Source of the DNA: Ktedonobacter racemifer DSM 44963
GTDB lineage: Bacteria; Chloroflexota; Ktedonobacteria; Ktedonobacterales; Ktedonobacteraceae
Direction: 5' to 3'
Length of the DNA stretch: 33,301 nucleotides
Assembly: GCF_000178855.1 (NCBI RefSeq)
Contig: NZ_ADVG01000007.1
Location: forward strand, 1-33,301
This document shows positions 24,002 to 32,367 of this stretch, piece by piece. Below the pieces are notes generated by a model that saw nothing but the letters and a program-made list of their open reading frames with translations, was not told the origin of the DNA and did not search any database. The position numbers and the translations under genes are program-made. Within the stretch, counting starts at the first letter, position 1. Each line of letters opens with the position of its first letter.

Positions 24002-25563
24002 ATGATTGAGCAAATCCCGTTCAAATGGCGTCATTTCCAGCCCGAAATCATTCTCCTGTGCGTGCGCTGGTATGTGCGGTATGCGCTCAGCTATCGTGAT
24101 CTGGAAGAGATGATGGCTGAACGGGGTCTGCCTGTCGATCACACGACCATCTTTCGCTGGGTTCAGCGCTACGCACCTGAACTGGAAAAACGCTGTCGAC
24201 CGTACCTGAAAGCCTGCAACGACTCCTGGAAAGTGGATGAGACGTATATTAAAGGTGCGACAAGAACTTGGCTACTGACATTATCTGAAGCAAAGGAGAT
24301 TTCTTCTTTGGTAGGATTCAGGCTTTCCCCCAAAAGCCTGATGGCTACAGGCGTAGCTTCCGGTTGAGCAGTCGGAGGTGAAAGAGCTGCCTGGACAATG
24401 TGGACGAGAGGAGAAAACTCTCTCTCCTCACTCGGTTTGCTAGCCAAAGATGAAACTGGGTGACGTAAGAAAGCTCTGTTTGACGGGTCGTTAAGATCCA
24501 CACGGTGAGGGGAGAGTCGCCCCACAAGGGACAACCGTGAGTGGGAGGTATGGTGTACGCTTTGATTACACCAAAACGTTGGTTTTGTTTTTTTCCAGCA
24601 AGAGGCGATGTTACAGGGGTAGAAACGCGCCTCCCTTCCACGGCAGACGAGACGTGTCTGTATTCGGCCTAAAGGAGCCACCCAAAGGTCATCGTAGGAT
24701 GTCAGGGTCCAAACTTGTGAGAGGTGATCTCTTCGCCTGTAACACTTGCGAGACAGGCAAAGATAGCTGCATCCGATGGAGAGATCATCAGTCAGAGCCA
24801 TCATAGTACCCTTTGAAAGCCAGCTAATGACTGGACTGCGGGGAAGGATGGCAGCGGTTCTCGTTCAAGGAGGGGTGAGAGGTCTGGATACGTAGGACCG
24901 TTTGATTACCCTAAGAAAGAACAAAAGACCGTGGAGAGCCCGTTGCAGCGACGAGTTGCACGGCGGGTTCGGCGGAGGGGATGCGGAAACAGATGCTTCG
25001 TAAGAAACATACTGCGCCGTGTCCCTATCCAATTCAAGAAAGTGTGGATGTATCTGTATCGGGCCGTGGATTCGCAGGGGAACACGCTGGAGTTTCTTTT
25101 GAGTCCAACCCGTGATGCCGAGGCGGCCACACGCTTTTTCGACAAAGCGCTGCACGTTTCTACGTGTTCAGCTCCTCAAAATTATCCAATTGAAGAGCCT
25201 GTAGCCCAACCTCTGACTTCGACTGACCCCATCACCACGGCAGTTCCTCGTGTGATCAACGTCGACAAGAACGCGGCCTATCCCAAGGCCATTGCCGACT
25301 TGAAAGCCGCTGGAGTGCTGCCTGCGCACGTAGAATTGCGGCAGGTGAAATACCTCAACAATCTGATTGAACAAGATCATCGCTTCATCAAACGCTTGAC
25401 GAAACCGGGAATGGGCTTTTTCTCGTTTGAGACGGCCTGGCGAACCTTACAAGGATTCGAGGTGATGAACATGATACGCAAAGGGCAAGTACCCGGAGTG
25501 GGAAAAGGTGATGTGAGAAGCCAGATTACACTGGTTGCCAAGCTGTTTGGAGTGGCAATCTAA
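24002..25563 (+). CDS. IS6-family transposase gene split by a group II intron
   Basis: The coding parts are 24002-24254 and 25034-25563. Joined, they give 783 bases, a 260-residue protein with no stop. Exon 1 ends inside the codon after DETYIK, just past the first catalytic Asp (WKVDETYIK). Exon 2 continues with KKVWMYLYRAVDSQGNTLEF, the second Asp in VINVDKNAAYP and the Glu in NNLIEQDHRF. The join gives IKVKKVW, matching IKVKKEW in the copy at 9866-10583. Without splicing, translation would stop at 24367. Exon 2 has about 24 extra residues (QNYPIEEPVAQPLTSTDPIT and on) relative to that copy, before PRVINVDK. The start has GGAG nearby. Activity depends on splicing, which was not tested. Confidence 0.75.
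24255..25033 (+). ncRNA. Group II intron without an encoded protein (putative)
   Basis: This 779-nt segment starts GTGCGAC, matching the group II GUGYG 5' end, and finishes ...CCTATCCAAT, an AY 3' end. A domain V-like hairpin lies at 24936-24970. The domain VI candidate has an unpaired A at 25027, the seventh base from the 3' end. A hairpin GGTGTA/TACACC (24552-24572) presents CTTTGAT (24560-24566) in its loop. This pairs with the 5' exon end ATTAAAG (24248-24254) over seven bases with one G-U, as expected for EBS1-IBS1. The homologous junction in the copy at 10317-10330 is uninterrupted. No reverse transcriptase is coded inside, so mobility or splicing would need an intron protein from elsewhere. 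EBS2 was not identified with confidence. Confidence 0.75.
24936..25033 (+). ncRNA. Group II intron domains V and VI
   Basis: Domain V candidate, 24936-24970: GAGCCCG pairs with CGGGTTC (with one G-U), then two T-G wobbles, a two-base AC bulge, and GCAGC/GTTGC closing a GACGA loop. The AGC triad is at 24937-24939. Domain VI follows: GGA-G-GGGA pairs with TCCC-TA-TCC, leaving A25027 unpaired as branch candidate. The pattern and size (35 nt against the usual 34) fit well. Confidence 0.7.
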
Positions 25564-25620
25564 AAACGAGTGAGAGGGGCATTCACGCTTTCTTTGCTTC
25601 CTCCGTACTTTTTTGCAACA

Positions 25621-26715
25621 GAACCCTTTTTGCCGATAGGCTCCCCCCTGCGCTTTGTATTCCGCCACCAGGTCGCGCAATGTCTGTTCATTTACGACCG
25701 GAAAGACCACATCTCGAAAAGCCCCATCGGGGTGTTCCAGAGCAGCATCGGCGATTCGATAGAGCAGACGTGTTTTTCCGGCGACTCGTTTCAAGTCATT
25801 GATGTAGGCGGCTTCGACACGATGCTCGGCTCGTTTCCCGATGCGATGCACAATCTGGATAAGCAATGTGACGAGGGCATCGGTGACTTCCTGGGTTCGC
25901 TGGACGACCAGGGCTGCGAGCAGTGTCAAGCGAATCGCCTGGGGATGCTGGCGAATGTGGGAAGGAGACTCTGCGGCAATACGTCGCCGCAAGCGTTCCA
26001 CTAACTTCGGTGTATACCCTTGAAACAGATCTGCTGGTAAGCCAATGGCACGCAACGAGCGCAACTTGGCGATCTCCGAGAGCGCGCTTTCTACTCCGAC
26101 TGGACCGGGGTCCAAGCGTAGCAGGTTCAACGGAAGTTCTTCCTCCTCTTCTCCCTCAGTTACTGGAGCAGACACCAGAAGGGCGTCCAGGTGACTCTGC
26201 ATTTCAGGCGTGAGGCGGGCCATAACCACAGCGTAGATCTGTGTTTCATACGAAGCGAACCCGGTTTCAATGAGTGTGGTGATATCATCAGGAACATCGA
26301 CCTCGCGCGTTCGACATTCAGCACAAATGAGTTCGCGGAGACGTTCGGGATGCTGTTCATGCGGAAGAATGTCGGTGCAGAGCCAGGTGAGCAGAGCTTC
26401 TTCATCGGCGCGATGGAATTCGCGGACCTTCGTGATCGCGCGGATCTGCGCTCGATGGGCCTCAATGGTGCGCCCCTCCCAAGCCTACTGGGCAAAAAGA
26501 GCAGAATCAACGCCCACCTGGGTTGCGAGGAAGCGCACCACTTCGGGAGCCGCCTCTTGTCTGGAATGCAAAAAACGGCCTTCATATTGAAAACACTTGA
26601 AGAGGACGGCAAACCCCAGGCGCGTTGCCCCCGATTTGTTCCCGACCGCGTCTAACTCGTCTGGCAGGAGGGTAAAATGTTCAAGTAATTCCTCCGATGT
26701 CCACGTTCGCTTCAT
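25621..26715 (-). pseudogene. Tn3-family transposase (TnpA), truncated and with a nonsense codon
   Basis: The ATG at 26713-26715 starts MKRTWTSEELLEHFTLLPDE, a DUF4158-type Tn3 TnpA N-terminus. The same frame continues to an in-frame TAG at 26485-26487 (FAQ-stop-AWEGRTIEAHRAQIR) and then runs on through HIRQHPQAIRLTLLAALVVQ, IVHRIGKRAEHRVEAAYIND, LKRVAGKTRLLYRIADAALE, and FPVVNEQTLRDLVAEYKAQG. It is cut at 25620 by the IS6 element, after about 365 of roughly 1,000 codons; the catalytic core is absent. The terminal inverted repeat of the transposon was not identified in 26716-26886. Confidence 0.8.
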
Positions 26716-26862
26716 CTCTTTTTCTTTCTGGTTACTTGCTCTTCCACTAAGCAACGTCCTCTCTACGCTCCTCTTGAGATATGCTGTTCCTTCAAGGAGA
26801 CCAAGCCTGGGTGTAGCGAGGGAACATCCTTCCCGACAAGAGAGACAGCCTGAATATCCTAT

Positions 26863-26882
26863 GGTGTCACCCGCGGGACACC
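26863..26882 (-). terminator. Short GC-rich hairpin after the PLDc_N gene
   Basis: GGTGTC (26863-26868) pairs with GACACC (26877-26882). It lies just beyond the stop at 26887. No T run follows on the minus strand, so this is a weak terminator candidate. Confidence 0.3.
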
Positions 26883-26886
26883 AAGA

Positions 26887-27117
26887 TTAGCGCCCCATGA
26901 CTTGCATGCGCTCCGGCCTGCGAGCGAAGTAGTAGATGGCCGCGCCAATCAGATTCAGCAGGACAATGAGTACGAGCCACATGACCTTGTCGTTGCCTTC
27001 CGATGGCTCGTTCATCGCGCAATCAACGATCATCCAGATCCAGAAGATCGTCCCAAAGAGCGCGATCACGCCAATCATACCCGCGAAGAGCAGAAAGAAA
27101 CTCCATCCCATATGCAT
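26887..27117 (-). CDS. PLDc_N-domain small membrane protein
   Basis: The 76-residue protein has two membrane helices (about 8-30 and 44-64). Between them it carries the signature of the PLDc_N (phospholipase D nuclease N-terminal) family: WMIVDCAMNEPSEGNDKVMW, LVLIVLLNLIGAAIYYFARR. In many bacteria it stands alone and its role is not known. ATG 27117 follows AAAGGCGG; ATG 27111 is an alternative. It is the last gene of the leftward block that begins with the ECF sigma factor. Confidence 0.8.
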   Translation of the reverse strand: MHMGWSFFLLFAGMIGVIALFGTIFWIWMIVDCAMNEPSEGNDKVMWLVLIVLLNLIGAAIYYFARRPERMQVMGR

Positions 27118-27214
27118 AAGAACAACCGCCTTTCTCTTTCCAACACCATTTTCCTCGAAGAGGATTGCCTGAGCGTGTTGTCACTCACGGCATCCCTGTG
27201 CGTCTCATTTCCCC

Positions 27215-27808
27215 TCAAAACAGCAGGGGAAAGAGATCACTGACCGTATTGACCAGGGTATGCGAAAGCCATCCCGGCCAGATACTTCCAGAACGAAACC
27301 GAAGCCATCCCAGAGCCCATCCTGCCAGCAGATCAAAGGGTAACACAAACCAGTAGCGCGGACTCGCCAGGAGAATCAAAAGCGTATGGGGCAGGACAAA
27401 CAGAAGTGCCTGGATAGTATTTCCCATGAAAAAACCCCATCGTTTCATCAGCCAGCCGCCTAAAAGACCTCTGAAGAAGAGTTCTTCTCCCAACGTGCTG
27501 AAGAATGCTTCCGAGAAAAAGATGGACAGGAACGTTCCTGGGCCAGGAGCGAGATGGGCGTATGCCGCTTGCGTCGTGTGTGCGGCGGGATGCAGGAGCA
27601 GATCTCGTGCAAACTGCCAGAAAGTCAGCCCCGTCAGTCCTCCGATCACCAGAGCCAGGGCTACTCCAACCAGGTAATAGCGAAGAGCACTCCTGCGCCA
27701 CCCAAGCAACGAAAAGATTTCTTTTACGGGCCACTTTCTCCCCCGCAAAACGCCGAGCGTAATGAACGATGGGAGTGCCCAGAGCAGAATGGTCAGATTA
27801 ATATTCAT
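27215..27808 (-). CDS. CPBP-family intramembrane metalloprotease
   Basis: The 197-residue polytopic membrane protein has the CPBP (CAAX protease/Abi) motifs in order: motif 1 GEELFFRGLLGGWL at about 107-120 (EE at 108-109, then FFRG), motif 2 FVLPH at about 137-141, and motif 3 SHTLVN near 183-188. By family, the Glu and His residues bind a metal for intramembrane proteolysis. Possible roles include processing of peptides or of signalling proteins; the substrate here is unknown. It starts 27 bases after the ABC ATPase stop and probably belongs to the same operon. The protein is a little short for the family, but all motifs are present. Confidence 0.8.
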   Translation of the reverse strand: MNINLTILLWALPSFITLGVLRGRKWPVKEIFSLLGWRRSALRYYLVGVALALVIGGLTGLTFWQFARDLLLHPAAHTTQAAYAHLAPGPGTFLSIFFSEAFFSTLGEELFFRGLLGGWLMKRWGFFMGNTIQALLFVLPHTLLILLASPRYWFVLPFDLLAGWALGWLRFRSGSIWPGWLSHTLVNTVSDLFPLLF

Positions 27809-27835
27809 ACAGCAAATTCCGTCTTTTCCGTTCCG

Positions 27836-28713
27836 TCAGATCTGAATGGCTTGCCTGCTCGTCACCAGGAGATAGGCCTCTTCCAGGCTAGGAGAAACTT
27901 CTACGGCAGCATCGTGCGGGCGTGCGAGGCTGGCAATGCGCAGTGTGACGCCACCCATCTGATTGACCATCGTGCTCACCTGATAGCTTTCCTGCAACTG
28001 CAAAGCAGTCACCTGATCGACGGTCACACTCCAGACCTTTCCGGCAGTATTTGCCAGCAGCGCCTCTGGCGTCGTATCGGTCAGCACGCGTCCCTGCTGC
28101 AAAATCAGCAACCGGTTGGCGACGGCTTCCACATCACTGATGATGTGCGTGCTCAAAATGATGATGCGGTTGCGGGTCAGGCTGGCAAGCAGGGTGCGAA
28201 AGCGCACACGCTCGGAGGGGTCGAGTCCGGCGGTCGGCTCATCGACAATCAAGAGTTCTGGATCATTGAGCAGCGCTTGGGCGATCCCGATACGCTGTTT
28301 CATGCCGCCGGAATAGGTGGGCAACGTGTGGTCAGCTACCTGCTCCAGATTCACGACCTCCAGCACCTCATCGACGCGCCGCTTGAGCAGTGCGCCTGGC
28401 AGCCCCTTCATCGCGGCCAGGTAGCGCAGAACTGGCGTCCGGTGAACTCGGGATAGATACCAAAGTCCTGGGGCAGATACCCCAGTACCTGCCGGAGCAC
28501 CTGTCCATGGGCGTGAATGTCCTGCCCATCCCAGAGAATGCGCCCCTCGGTCGGTTCCAGCAGGGTTGCGATCATGCGCATCAAGGTCGTTTTCCCTGCC
28601 CCGTTGGGTCCCACCAGGCCCAGCAGGCCTGGAGTAGCTTGTAGCGACAGCTGATGGAGCACCCACCGTTGCCCGTAACGCTTACTCAGACGTTCAATCG
28701 TCAATTCCATCAT
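27836..28713 (-). pseudogene. ABC transporter ATP-binding protein, frameshifted
   Basis: The first part starts at ATG 28711-28713 (MMELTIERLSKRYGQRWVL) with Walker A GPNGAGKTT at about 35-43 and the Q-loop YLPQDFG. After PEFTG, near 28440, the frame changes. The rest continues as LRYLAAMKGLPGALLKRRVD, then the signature YSGGMKQRIG, Walker B LLIVDEPTAGLDP and the H-loop STHI. A single-base change restores an ATPase of about 292 residues. It follows the permease gene at 28759 by 45 bases, so it is the likely motor for one or both permeases. As read, the transporter would lack an ATPase unless the frameshift is an error or is bypassed. Confidence 0.8.
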
Positions 28714-28758
28714 GGTTCTCTCTTTCTTTGGTTCTGCGCGGGTGCGCACAAGCCGACG

Positions 28759-29709
28759 TTAGTTGAGCGTCTCGCGAGAGCGCTTGAAAACGAGGGACGC
28801 GACCAGCACCAGCAGCAGGCTGAGTCCGGCCAGGAGCAGATGCGACGCAAACCAGCCGGAGAGCGCAGGCATCTTGTTCTCAACGATGGGAAGGAACTGC
28901 TGGAGCTGCGCCTCGCTGGTAGCCCTGGCTGCCGCGTCGCTGAAGTCATACGGAGAGAGCAGCCCCAGCGCAGTCACGGCGCTAGTGGGGTCCCAATTGA
29001 CATACCAGCCAGGAGGGGGAGTGTCACCGAACCCCATGGGCAGGACCACTGCCCCCACGATCCATCCCACCAGGATCATGACCTTGACCAGCAGAGAGGA
29101 GCGCGGGAGGAGCGTGCCAAGGGCGAAACTGAGGCTGCTGACCAGGACCGTCGCTGGCACCACCATGCCAATCCAGAGAAGGAGCACGACATCGATGGAG
29201 GGCAAGGGATACGCCGGGACGGTCAGATGCAAAAACCAGCCCATGCCCAGGAGAGCGGTCAGCATGAGGAGAGCCAGCCCCAGGCTCATCACCAAACCGA
29301 TCAGGTAGCGTCCCCAGATATAGGCCCAGGTTGGCAGCGCAGTCGTCAGAAGCAATTCATGCGTGCGCCTTTGCAGATCCCGCGTCACGCCATCAGCGGT
29401 GACAAAGGGCAGCAGGAGCACCAACAGAACGAGAGCAAGGGGCAGGGTCAGAAGTAATCCCCAGGCACTGGTTCCGGCCACAAAGCCACTGAGCACCACC
29501 GCCCCTTTCGCGTGACGGAAGGAGTCTGGCATCCCTTGGGCCCATGTCAGGAAGAGCAAGAAACAGAAGAAGCCAAGGGCCTGCAGCCAGAAGAGACGGC
29601 TGGCGCAGAAGCGGCGCAGTTCCCAGGCCATGACGCGAGCCAGCGGACGCAGACTCTTGTCGAGAGAGCGGGTACGCTTCCCGGTGCCGGTCAGCGCAGT
29701 GATATGCAT
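28759..29709 (-). CDS. ABC-2-type transporter permease, copy B
   Basis: The 316-residue membrane protein has about six helices. It begins with a cytoplasmic stretch (PLARVMAWELRRFCASRLFW), then hydrophobic segments and PFVTADGVTRDLQRRTHELL, TTALPTWAYIWGRYLIGLVM, which is the ABC-2 permease pattern. It ends in HLLLAGLSLLLVLVASLVFK. It closely resembles the permease at 29863-30810 along its length, so the two are a tandem duplication. Preceded by a 36-bp ECF-type module (29760-29795) and AAGGAG; followed by the ATPase gene. Confidence 0.8.
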   Translation of the reverse strand: MHITALTGTGKRTRSLDKSLRPLARVMAWELRRFCASRLFWLQALGFFCFLLFLTWAQGMPDSFRHAKGAVVLSGFVAGTSAWGLLLTLPLALVLLVLLLPFVTADGVTRDLQRRTHELLLTTALPTWAYIWGRYLIGLVMSLGLALLMLTALLGMGWFLHLTVPAYPLPSIDVVLLLWIGMVVPATVLVSSLSFALGTLLPRSSLLVKVMILVGWIVGAVVLPMGFGDTPPPGWYVNWDPTSAVTALGLLSPYDFSDAAARATSEAQLQQFLPIVENKMPALSGWFASHLLLAGLSLLLVLVASLVFKRSRETLN

Positions 29710-29759
29710 ACGATTCTCCTTGCGTTTGTTCGAGTTTATAGGTTCAGCGGATACTGCAC

Positions 29760-29795
29760 GTCCCCTCTTACGAGAGAGTCCCCAAAAAAGTTCGC
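29760..29795 (-). promoter_or_regulatory. ECF-type promoter module P3
   Basis: On the minus strand the 36-bp module has GCGAAC at its start and CTCGTA 15 bases later, then AGGGGAC. It is ungapped against the modules at 30863-30898 and 32368-32403. It lies about 50 bp upstream of the permease start at 29709. Confidence 0.6.
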
Positions 29796-29862
29796 ATCAG
29801 TGAGAGAGACGTCCATGTCAACACCCATGCGCAGCCCCGATGATCAACCGTGCATGAAGAGA

Positions 29863-30810
29863 TTAACCGAGTGTTGCATGGGAGCGCTTGAAAGCGAGGG
29901 CCGCGACCAGCACCAGCACCAGACTGGCACCGGCCAGCAGCAAGTGGGGCACGAACCAGCCTGCGATATCAGGCATCTTGTTCTCAACGCTGAGGATGAA
30001 CTGCAAAAGTTGAGCCTCGGTGGTGATTGAGGCGTTCAGGCCAATGTGATACGCAGGAAGAAGCCCGAGCGCGGTGATCCCGCTGGTTGGGTCCCAATTA
30101 ACATACCAGTCAGGCAGGGCAGTGGCATCGCGAAATGAGAGGGGGATGACGAGTGCCCCGATGAGCCATCTCATCATGATCACGGCTTTGATCAGCATGG
30201 ACAGGCGCGGCCACAAGGTGCTCATGGAGAAACCGACGCTGCTCACCAGGATCGTTGCCGAGAAGACCATCCCAACCCAGAGGAGGAGCACGGCGTCGGG
30301 TTGGGGGAGAGGATAGGTTGCGTCAGTCAGATGCAACAGTCCTCCCATCCCCAGAATGGAGGCGAGCAACAGCAGCGCCAGCCCCAGACCCATGATCAGG
30401 CCCGTCAGATAGCGTCCCAGGACATAGGCCCAGGTTGGGAGCGCAGTCGTCATCAGGAGTTCGTGGGTGCGCCGGTTCACATCTCGTGTCACCCCATCAG
30501 CCGTAATAAAGGGCAGCAGGAGGGCCAGGATGATCAGATAGGTGGGCAGATTCCGCAGCAGTCCTCCTGCACTGGTCCCAGCAACGTAGGCGCTGAGCTG
30601 TTCGCTGCCCGCGACCGTACCAATTTGACCTGATGCGTGGAGCGCCCATACGATGAGCAGCAGGAACCCCCAGAAGCCAAGTGCTTGAAACCAGAAGAGG
30701 CGGGAGGCGAGAAAGCGACGCACCTCCCAGGTCACCACGCGCGTCAATGGATACTGGTGCCCAGTCATCCGAGTTTGCTGCGAAGTCGCGGTCAAGACAG
30801 TGGCGTTCAT
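29863..30810 (-). CDS. ABC-2-type transporter permease, copy A
   Basis: The 315-residue membrane protein is the paralogue of the permease at 28759-29709: PLTRVVTWEVRRFLASRLFW, PFITADGVTRDVNRRTHELL, TTALPTWAYVLGRYLTGLIM, and WYVNWDPTSGITALGLLPAY. The central and C-terminal parts have diverged. Like its neighbour it should form the membrane part of an exporter with the ATPase at 27836-28713. It has its own ECF-type module upstream and an AAAGGAG ribosome binding site. Confidence 0.8.
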   Translation of the reverse strand: MNATVLTATSQQTRMTGHQYPLTRVVTWEVRRFLASRLFWFQALGFWGFLLLIVWALHASGQIGTVAGSEQLSAYVAGTSAGGLLRNLPTYLIILALLLPFITADGVTRDVNRRTHELLMTTALPTWAYVLGRYLTGLIMGLGLALLLLASILGMGGLLHLTDATYPLPQPDAVLLLWVGMVFSATILVSSVGFSMSTLWPRLSMLIKAVIMMRWLIGALVIPLSFRDATALPDWYVNWDPTSGITALGLLPAYHIGLNASITTEAQLLQFILSVENKMPDIAGWFVPHLLLAGASLVLVLVAALAFKRSHATLG

Positions 30811-30862
30811 GATCTTCTCCTTTTTGTTTCTCTAAGTTTGCAGGTGCAGCGAGTGGCTGCAC

Positions 30863-30898
30863 GTCCCCTCTTACGAGTCAGCCCTCCAAAAGGTTCGC
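30863..30898 (-). promoter_or_regulatory. ECF-type promoter module P2
   Basis: The module reads GCGAACCTTTT at its start and CTCGTA 15 bases after GCGAAC, then AGGGGAC. It lies about 55 bp upstream of the permease start at 30810, just after the stop of the membrane protein at 30904. The match to P3 extends a few bases further (CGTGCAG), probably because the permease unit was duplicated. Confidence 0.6.
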
Positions 30899-30903
30899 GA
30901 ACA

Positions 30904-31761
30904 TCAGCTATACGGGAGCAGGCGGTGCATGTCAGCGTGCATGCGCAGCAGCGCGATAGCCAGCAGCGCCAGGCCGATGCAGCCGAGCAGCACGAGCAGC
31001 GCGGGCATGAGCAGGAACATCTGGAGAGGGGAGATGGTACCGATGGCTAGGAAAGTCAGCCAGCTTCCATAGGCCAGGGAGGCTGCTACCTGAACCGAGA
31101 GGCGGAGCGAGAGCAGCAGAGCCAGTCCCACCACCAGGAGCAGGGGCATGAGCCAGGCAAGCGTCAACGCCAACACCTGTCCGGCCCCGCCTGCCCAGAG
31201 CATCAGACTCAGCGCGAGGGAGAGTCCGATATCATACCCTAGCACAATCACCAGCCGGGCCAGGGCCAGTTGGAGCGGAGAGGGCAGGCAGACCAGCTCT
31301 AATTCCAGCACCCGCATACCTCTCCCGCGAAAGGCAACGAGGGTTCCCAGGTAGGCCAGCAGTGGCCCGCTGGCACGCAGCACCAATTCCTGAGTGGGCA
31401 GCACATTGCTCCTCAGCACAACCACTGCGCCGAGCAGGGTGACGAGCGCACTCACCAGCCAGAAGTCCAGACCGAAGAGGCTCACCTGCGCGCGAGCAGT
31501 GGTCAGCAGGAAAGCCACGCGGTGCTGTCGATGGGAGCGGATGGCCTGGCGCACGGGCGAGTGCGTTGGTAGGGCTGTCATCAACCGGGCGATGAGACGC
31601 CTGGTGTCTGCGGGTTCCGGCTGGGGTGCCTGCCACTCGGAGAGACGATGCATGGCAGGGAGCAGATCGGCACATTCTTCTGGCGAGGCTCCCTGCTCAC
31701 GCAGCGCGTCAGTTAACTGCTCTGGTCGCTCAAACGGCCAGGAGGATTGAGAATGAGGCAT
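30904..31761 (-). CDS. Polytopic membrane protein, putative anti-sigma partner
   Basis: The 285-residue protein has a cytoplasmic N-terminal part of about 85 residues (EQLTDALREQGASPEECADL and LSEWQAPQPEPADTRRLIAR) and then about six membrane helices. The helices begin near FGLDFWLVSALVTLLGAVVV. No zinc-binding anti-sigma motif is seen. The ATG at 31761 is directly adjacent to the sigma gene stop (31762), so the pair is translated together. By position it is the likely regulator of the ECF sigma factor, sensing a membrane or envelope signal. The function is inferred from context alone. Confidence 0.6.
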   Translation of the reverse strand: MPHSQSSWPFERPEQLTDALREQGASPEECADLLPAMHRLSEWQAPQPEPADTRRLIARLMTALPTHSPVRQAIRSHRQHRVAFLLTTARAQVSLFGLDFWLVSALVTLLGAVVVLRSNVLPTQELVLRASGPLLAYLGTLVAFRGRGMRVLELELVCLPSPLQLALARLVIVLGYDIGLSLALSLMLWAGGAGQVLALTLAWLMPLLLVVGLALLLSLRLSVQVAASLAYGSWLTFLAIGTISPLQMFLLMPALLVLLGCIGLALLAIALLRMHADMHRLLPYS

Positions 31762-32331
31762 CTAGTCCACTCCTTTCTGTGCTGGGGCCAGCAGAATACG
31801 CAAACGGTGAACGCCCACCGAGAGCCGCGATTTGACCGTCCCCAGCGGGATGTGAAGCGTCTCAGCGATTTCTTGTAAGCTGAACCCTTGGTAAAAGCGC
31901 AACACGACCACGACGCGATATGCTTCACCAAGCTGAGTGAGCGCCACCCGCACCTCGCTGCCCAGTTCCGCTGCCAGGGCGTGTTCTTCCGGGGAAGGCT
32001 CACCATCGTACAGATGGAGCATCGCTTCCTCCTCATGACATGCTCGCCTCGACGTTCGTACCGCGGCAGACTTGAAAGAGTCGCGAGCCAGATTGGTAGC
32101 AATCATATAGAGCCAGGGCTTGAATGGGCGATGAGCCTGGTAGGTGCGCTGCCGCAGCACATGCAGCAGGGTTTCTTGAACCAGATCTTCAGCGAGATGC
32201 CGATCGCCGCCGACGAGCCGATAGAGATACCCAAGCAGTGGGCCATGGTGGCGAGTCACCAATGCGGCGAATGCTACCTGGTCGCCTATTTGAACCGCTG
32301 CCATCAACTGTTCATCGCTTCTTTCTTGCAT
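31762..32331 (-). CDS. ECF-type RNA polymerase sigma factor
   Basis: The 189-residue protein has both ECF regions. Region 2: VAFAALVTRHHGPLLGYLYR, DRHLAEDLVQETLLHVLRQR, FKPWLYMIATNLARDSFKSA. Region 4: LGEAYRVVVVLRFYQGFSLQ, EIAETLHIPLGTVKSRLSVG, VHRLRILL. It probably recognises the three 36-bp modules: one in its own promoter (32368-32403) and one before each permease gene. This gives positive autoregulation plus control of the transporter block. ATG 32331 lies about 40 bases from the predicted promoter -10; AAGGAG is rather far upstream (about 18 bases). Confidence 0.85.
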   Translation of the reverse strand: MQERSDEQLMAAVQIGDQVAFAALVTRHHGPLLGYLYRLVGGDRHLAEDLVQETLLHVLRQRTYQAHRPFKPWLYMIATNLARDSFKSAAVRTSRRACHEEEAMLHLYDGEPSPEEHALAAELGSEVRVALTQLGEAYRVVVVLRFYQGFSLQEIAETLHIPLGTVKSRLSVGVHRLRILLAPAQKGVD

Positions 32332-32367
32332 AGGGCACGACTTTGCGAACTCCTTTCGTCAGGTACT

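Larger units (their letters stand above)
23934..25620 (+). mobile_element. IS6-family element carrying a group II intron
   Basis: The left end TGTTGCAAGAATG at 23934 and the right end, which reads TGTTGCAAAAAAG from 25620 on the minus strand, match the ends of the element at 9811-10645. The element spans 1,687 bp, of which 779 bp are the intron. It abuts a Tn3 transposase gene on the right, which it truncates. The flanks show no clear target duplication. Confidence 0.75.

Noticed and set aside
24169..24804. A 211-codon antisense frame covering most of the intron
   Set aside because: It runs opposite to the intron, lacks any reverse-transcriptase motif and crosses the exon boundary. It is a chance frame.
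24884..24891. ATACGT as a possible EBS2 pairing with ACGTAT of the 5' exon
   Set aside because: The complement is exact but the site is close to domain V, not in domain I where EBS2 belongs. It was left unassigned.
25570..26655. Rightward frames of 144 and 154 codons
   Set aside because: They are shadows of the Tn3 transposase on the other strand, which has recognisable protein motifs.
27554..28456. A 300-codon rightward frame
   Set aside because: It overlaps the CPBP and ABC ATPase genes, both of which have clear motifs on the minus strand.
28654..29457. A 267-codon rightward frame rich in Gln, His and Glu
   Set aside because: Its odd composition is the complement of the membrane helices of the permease on the minus strand.
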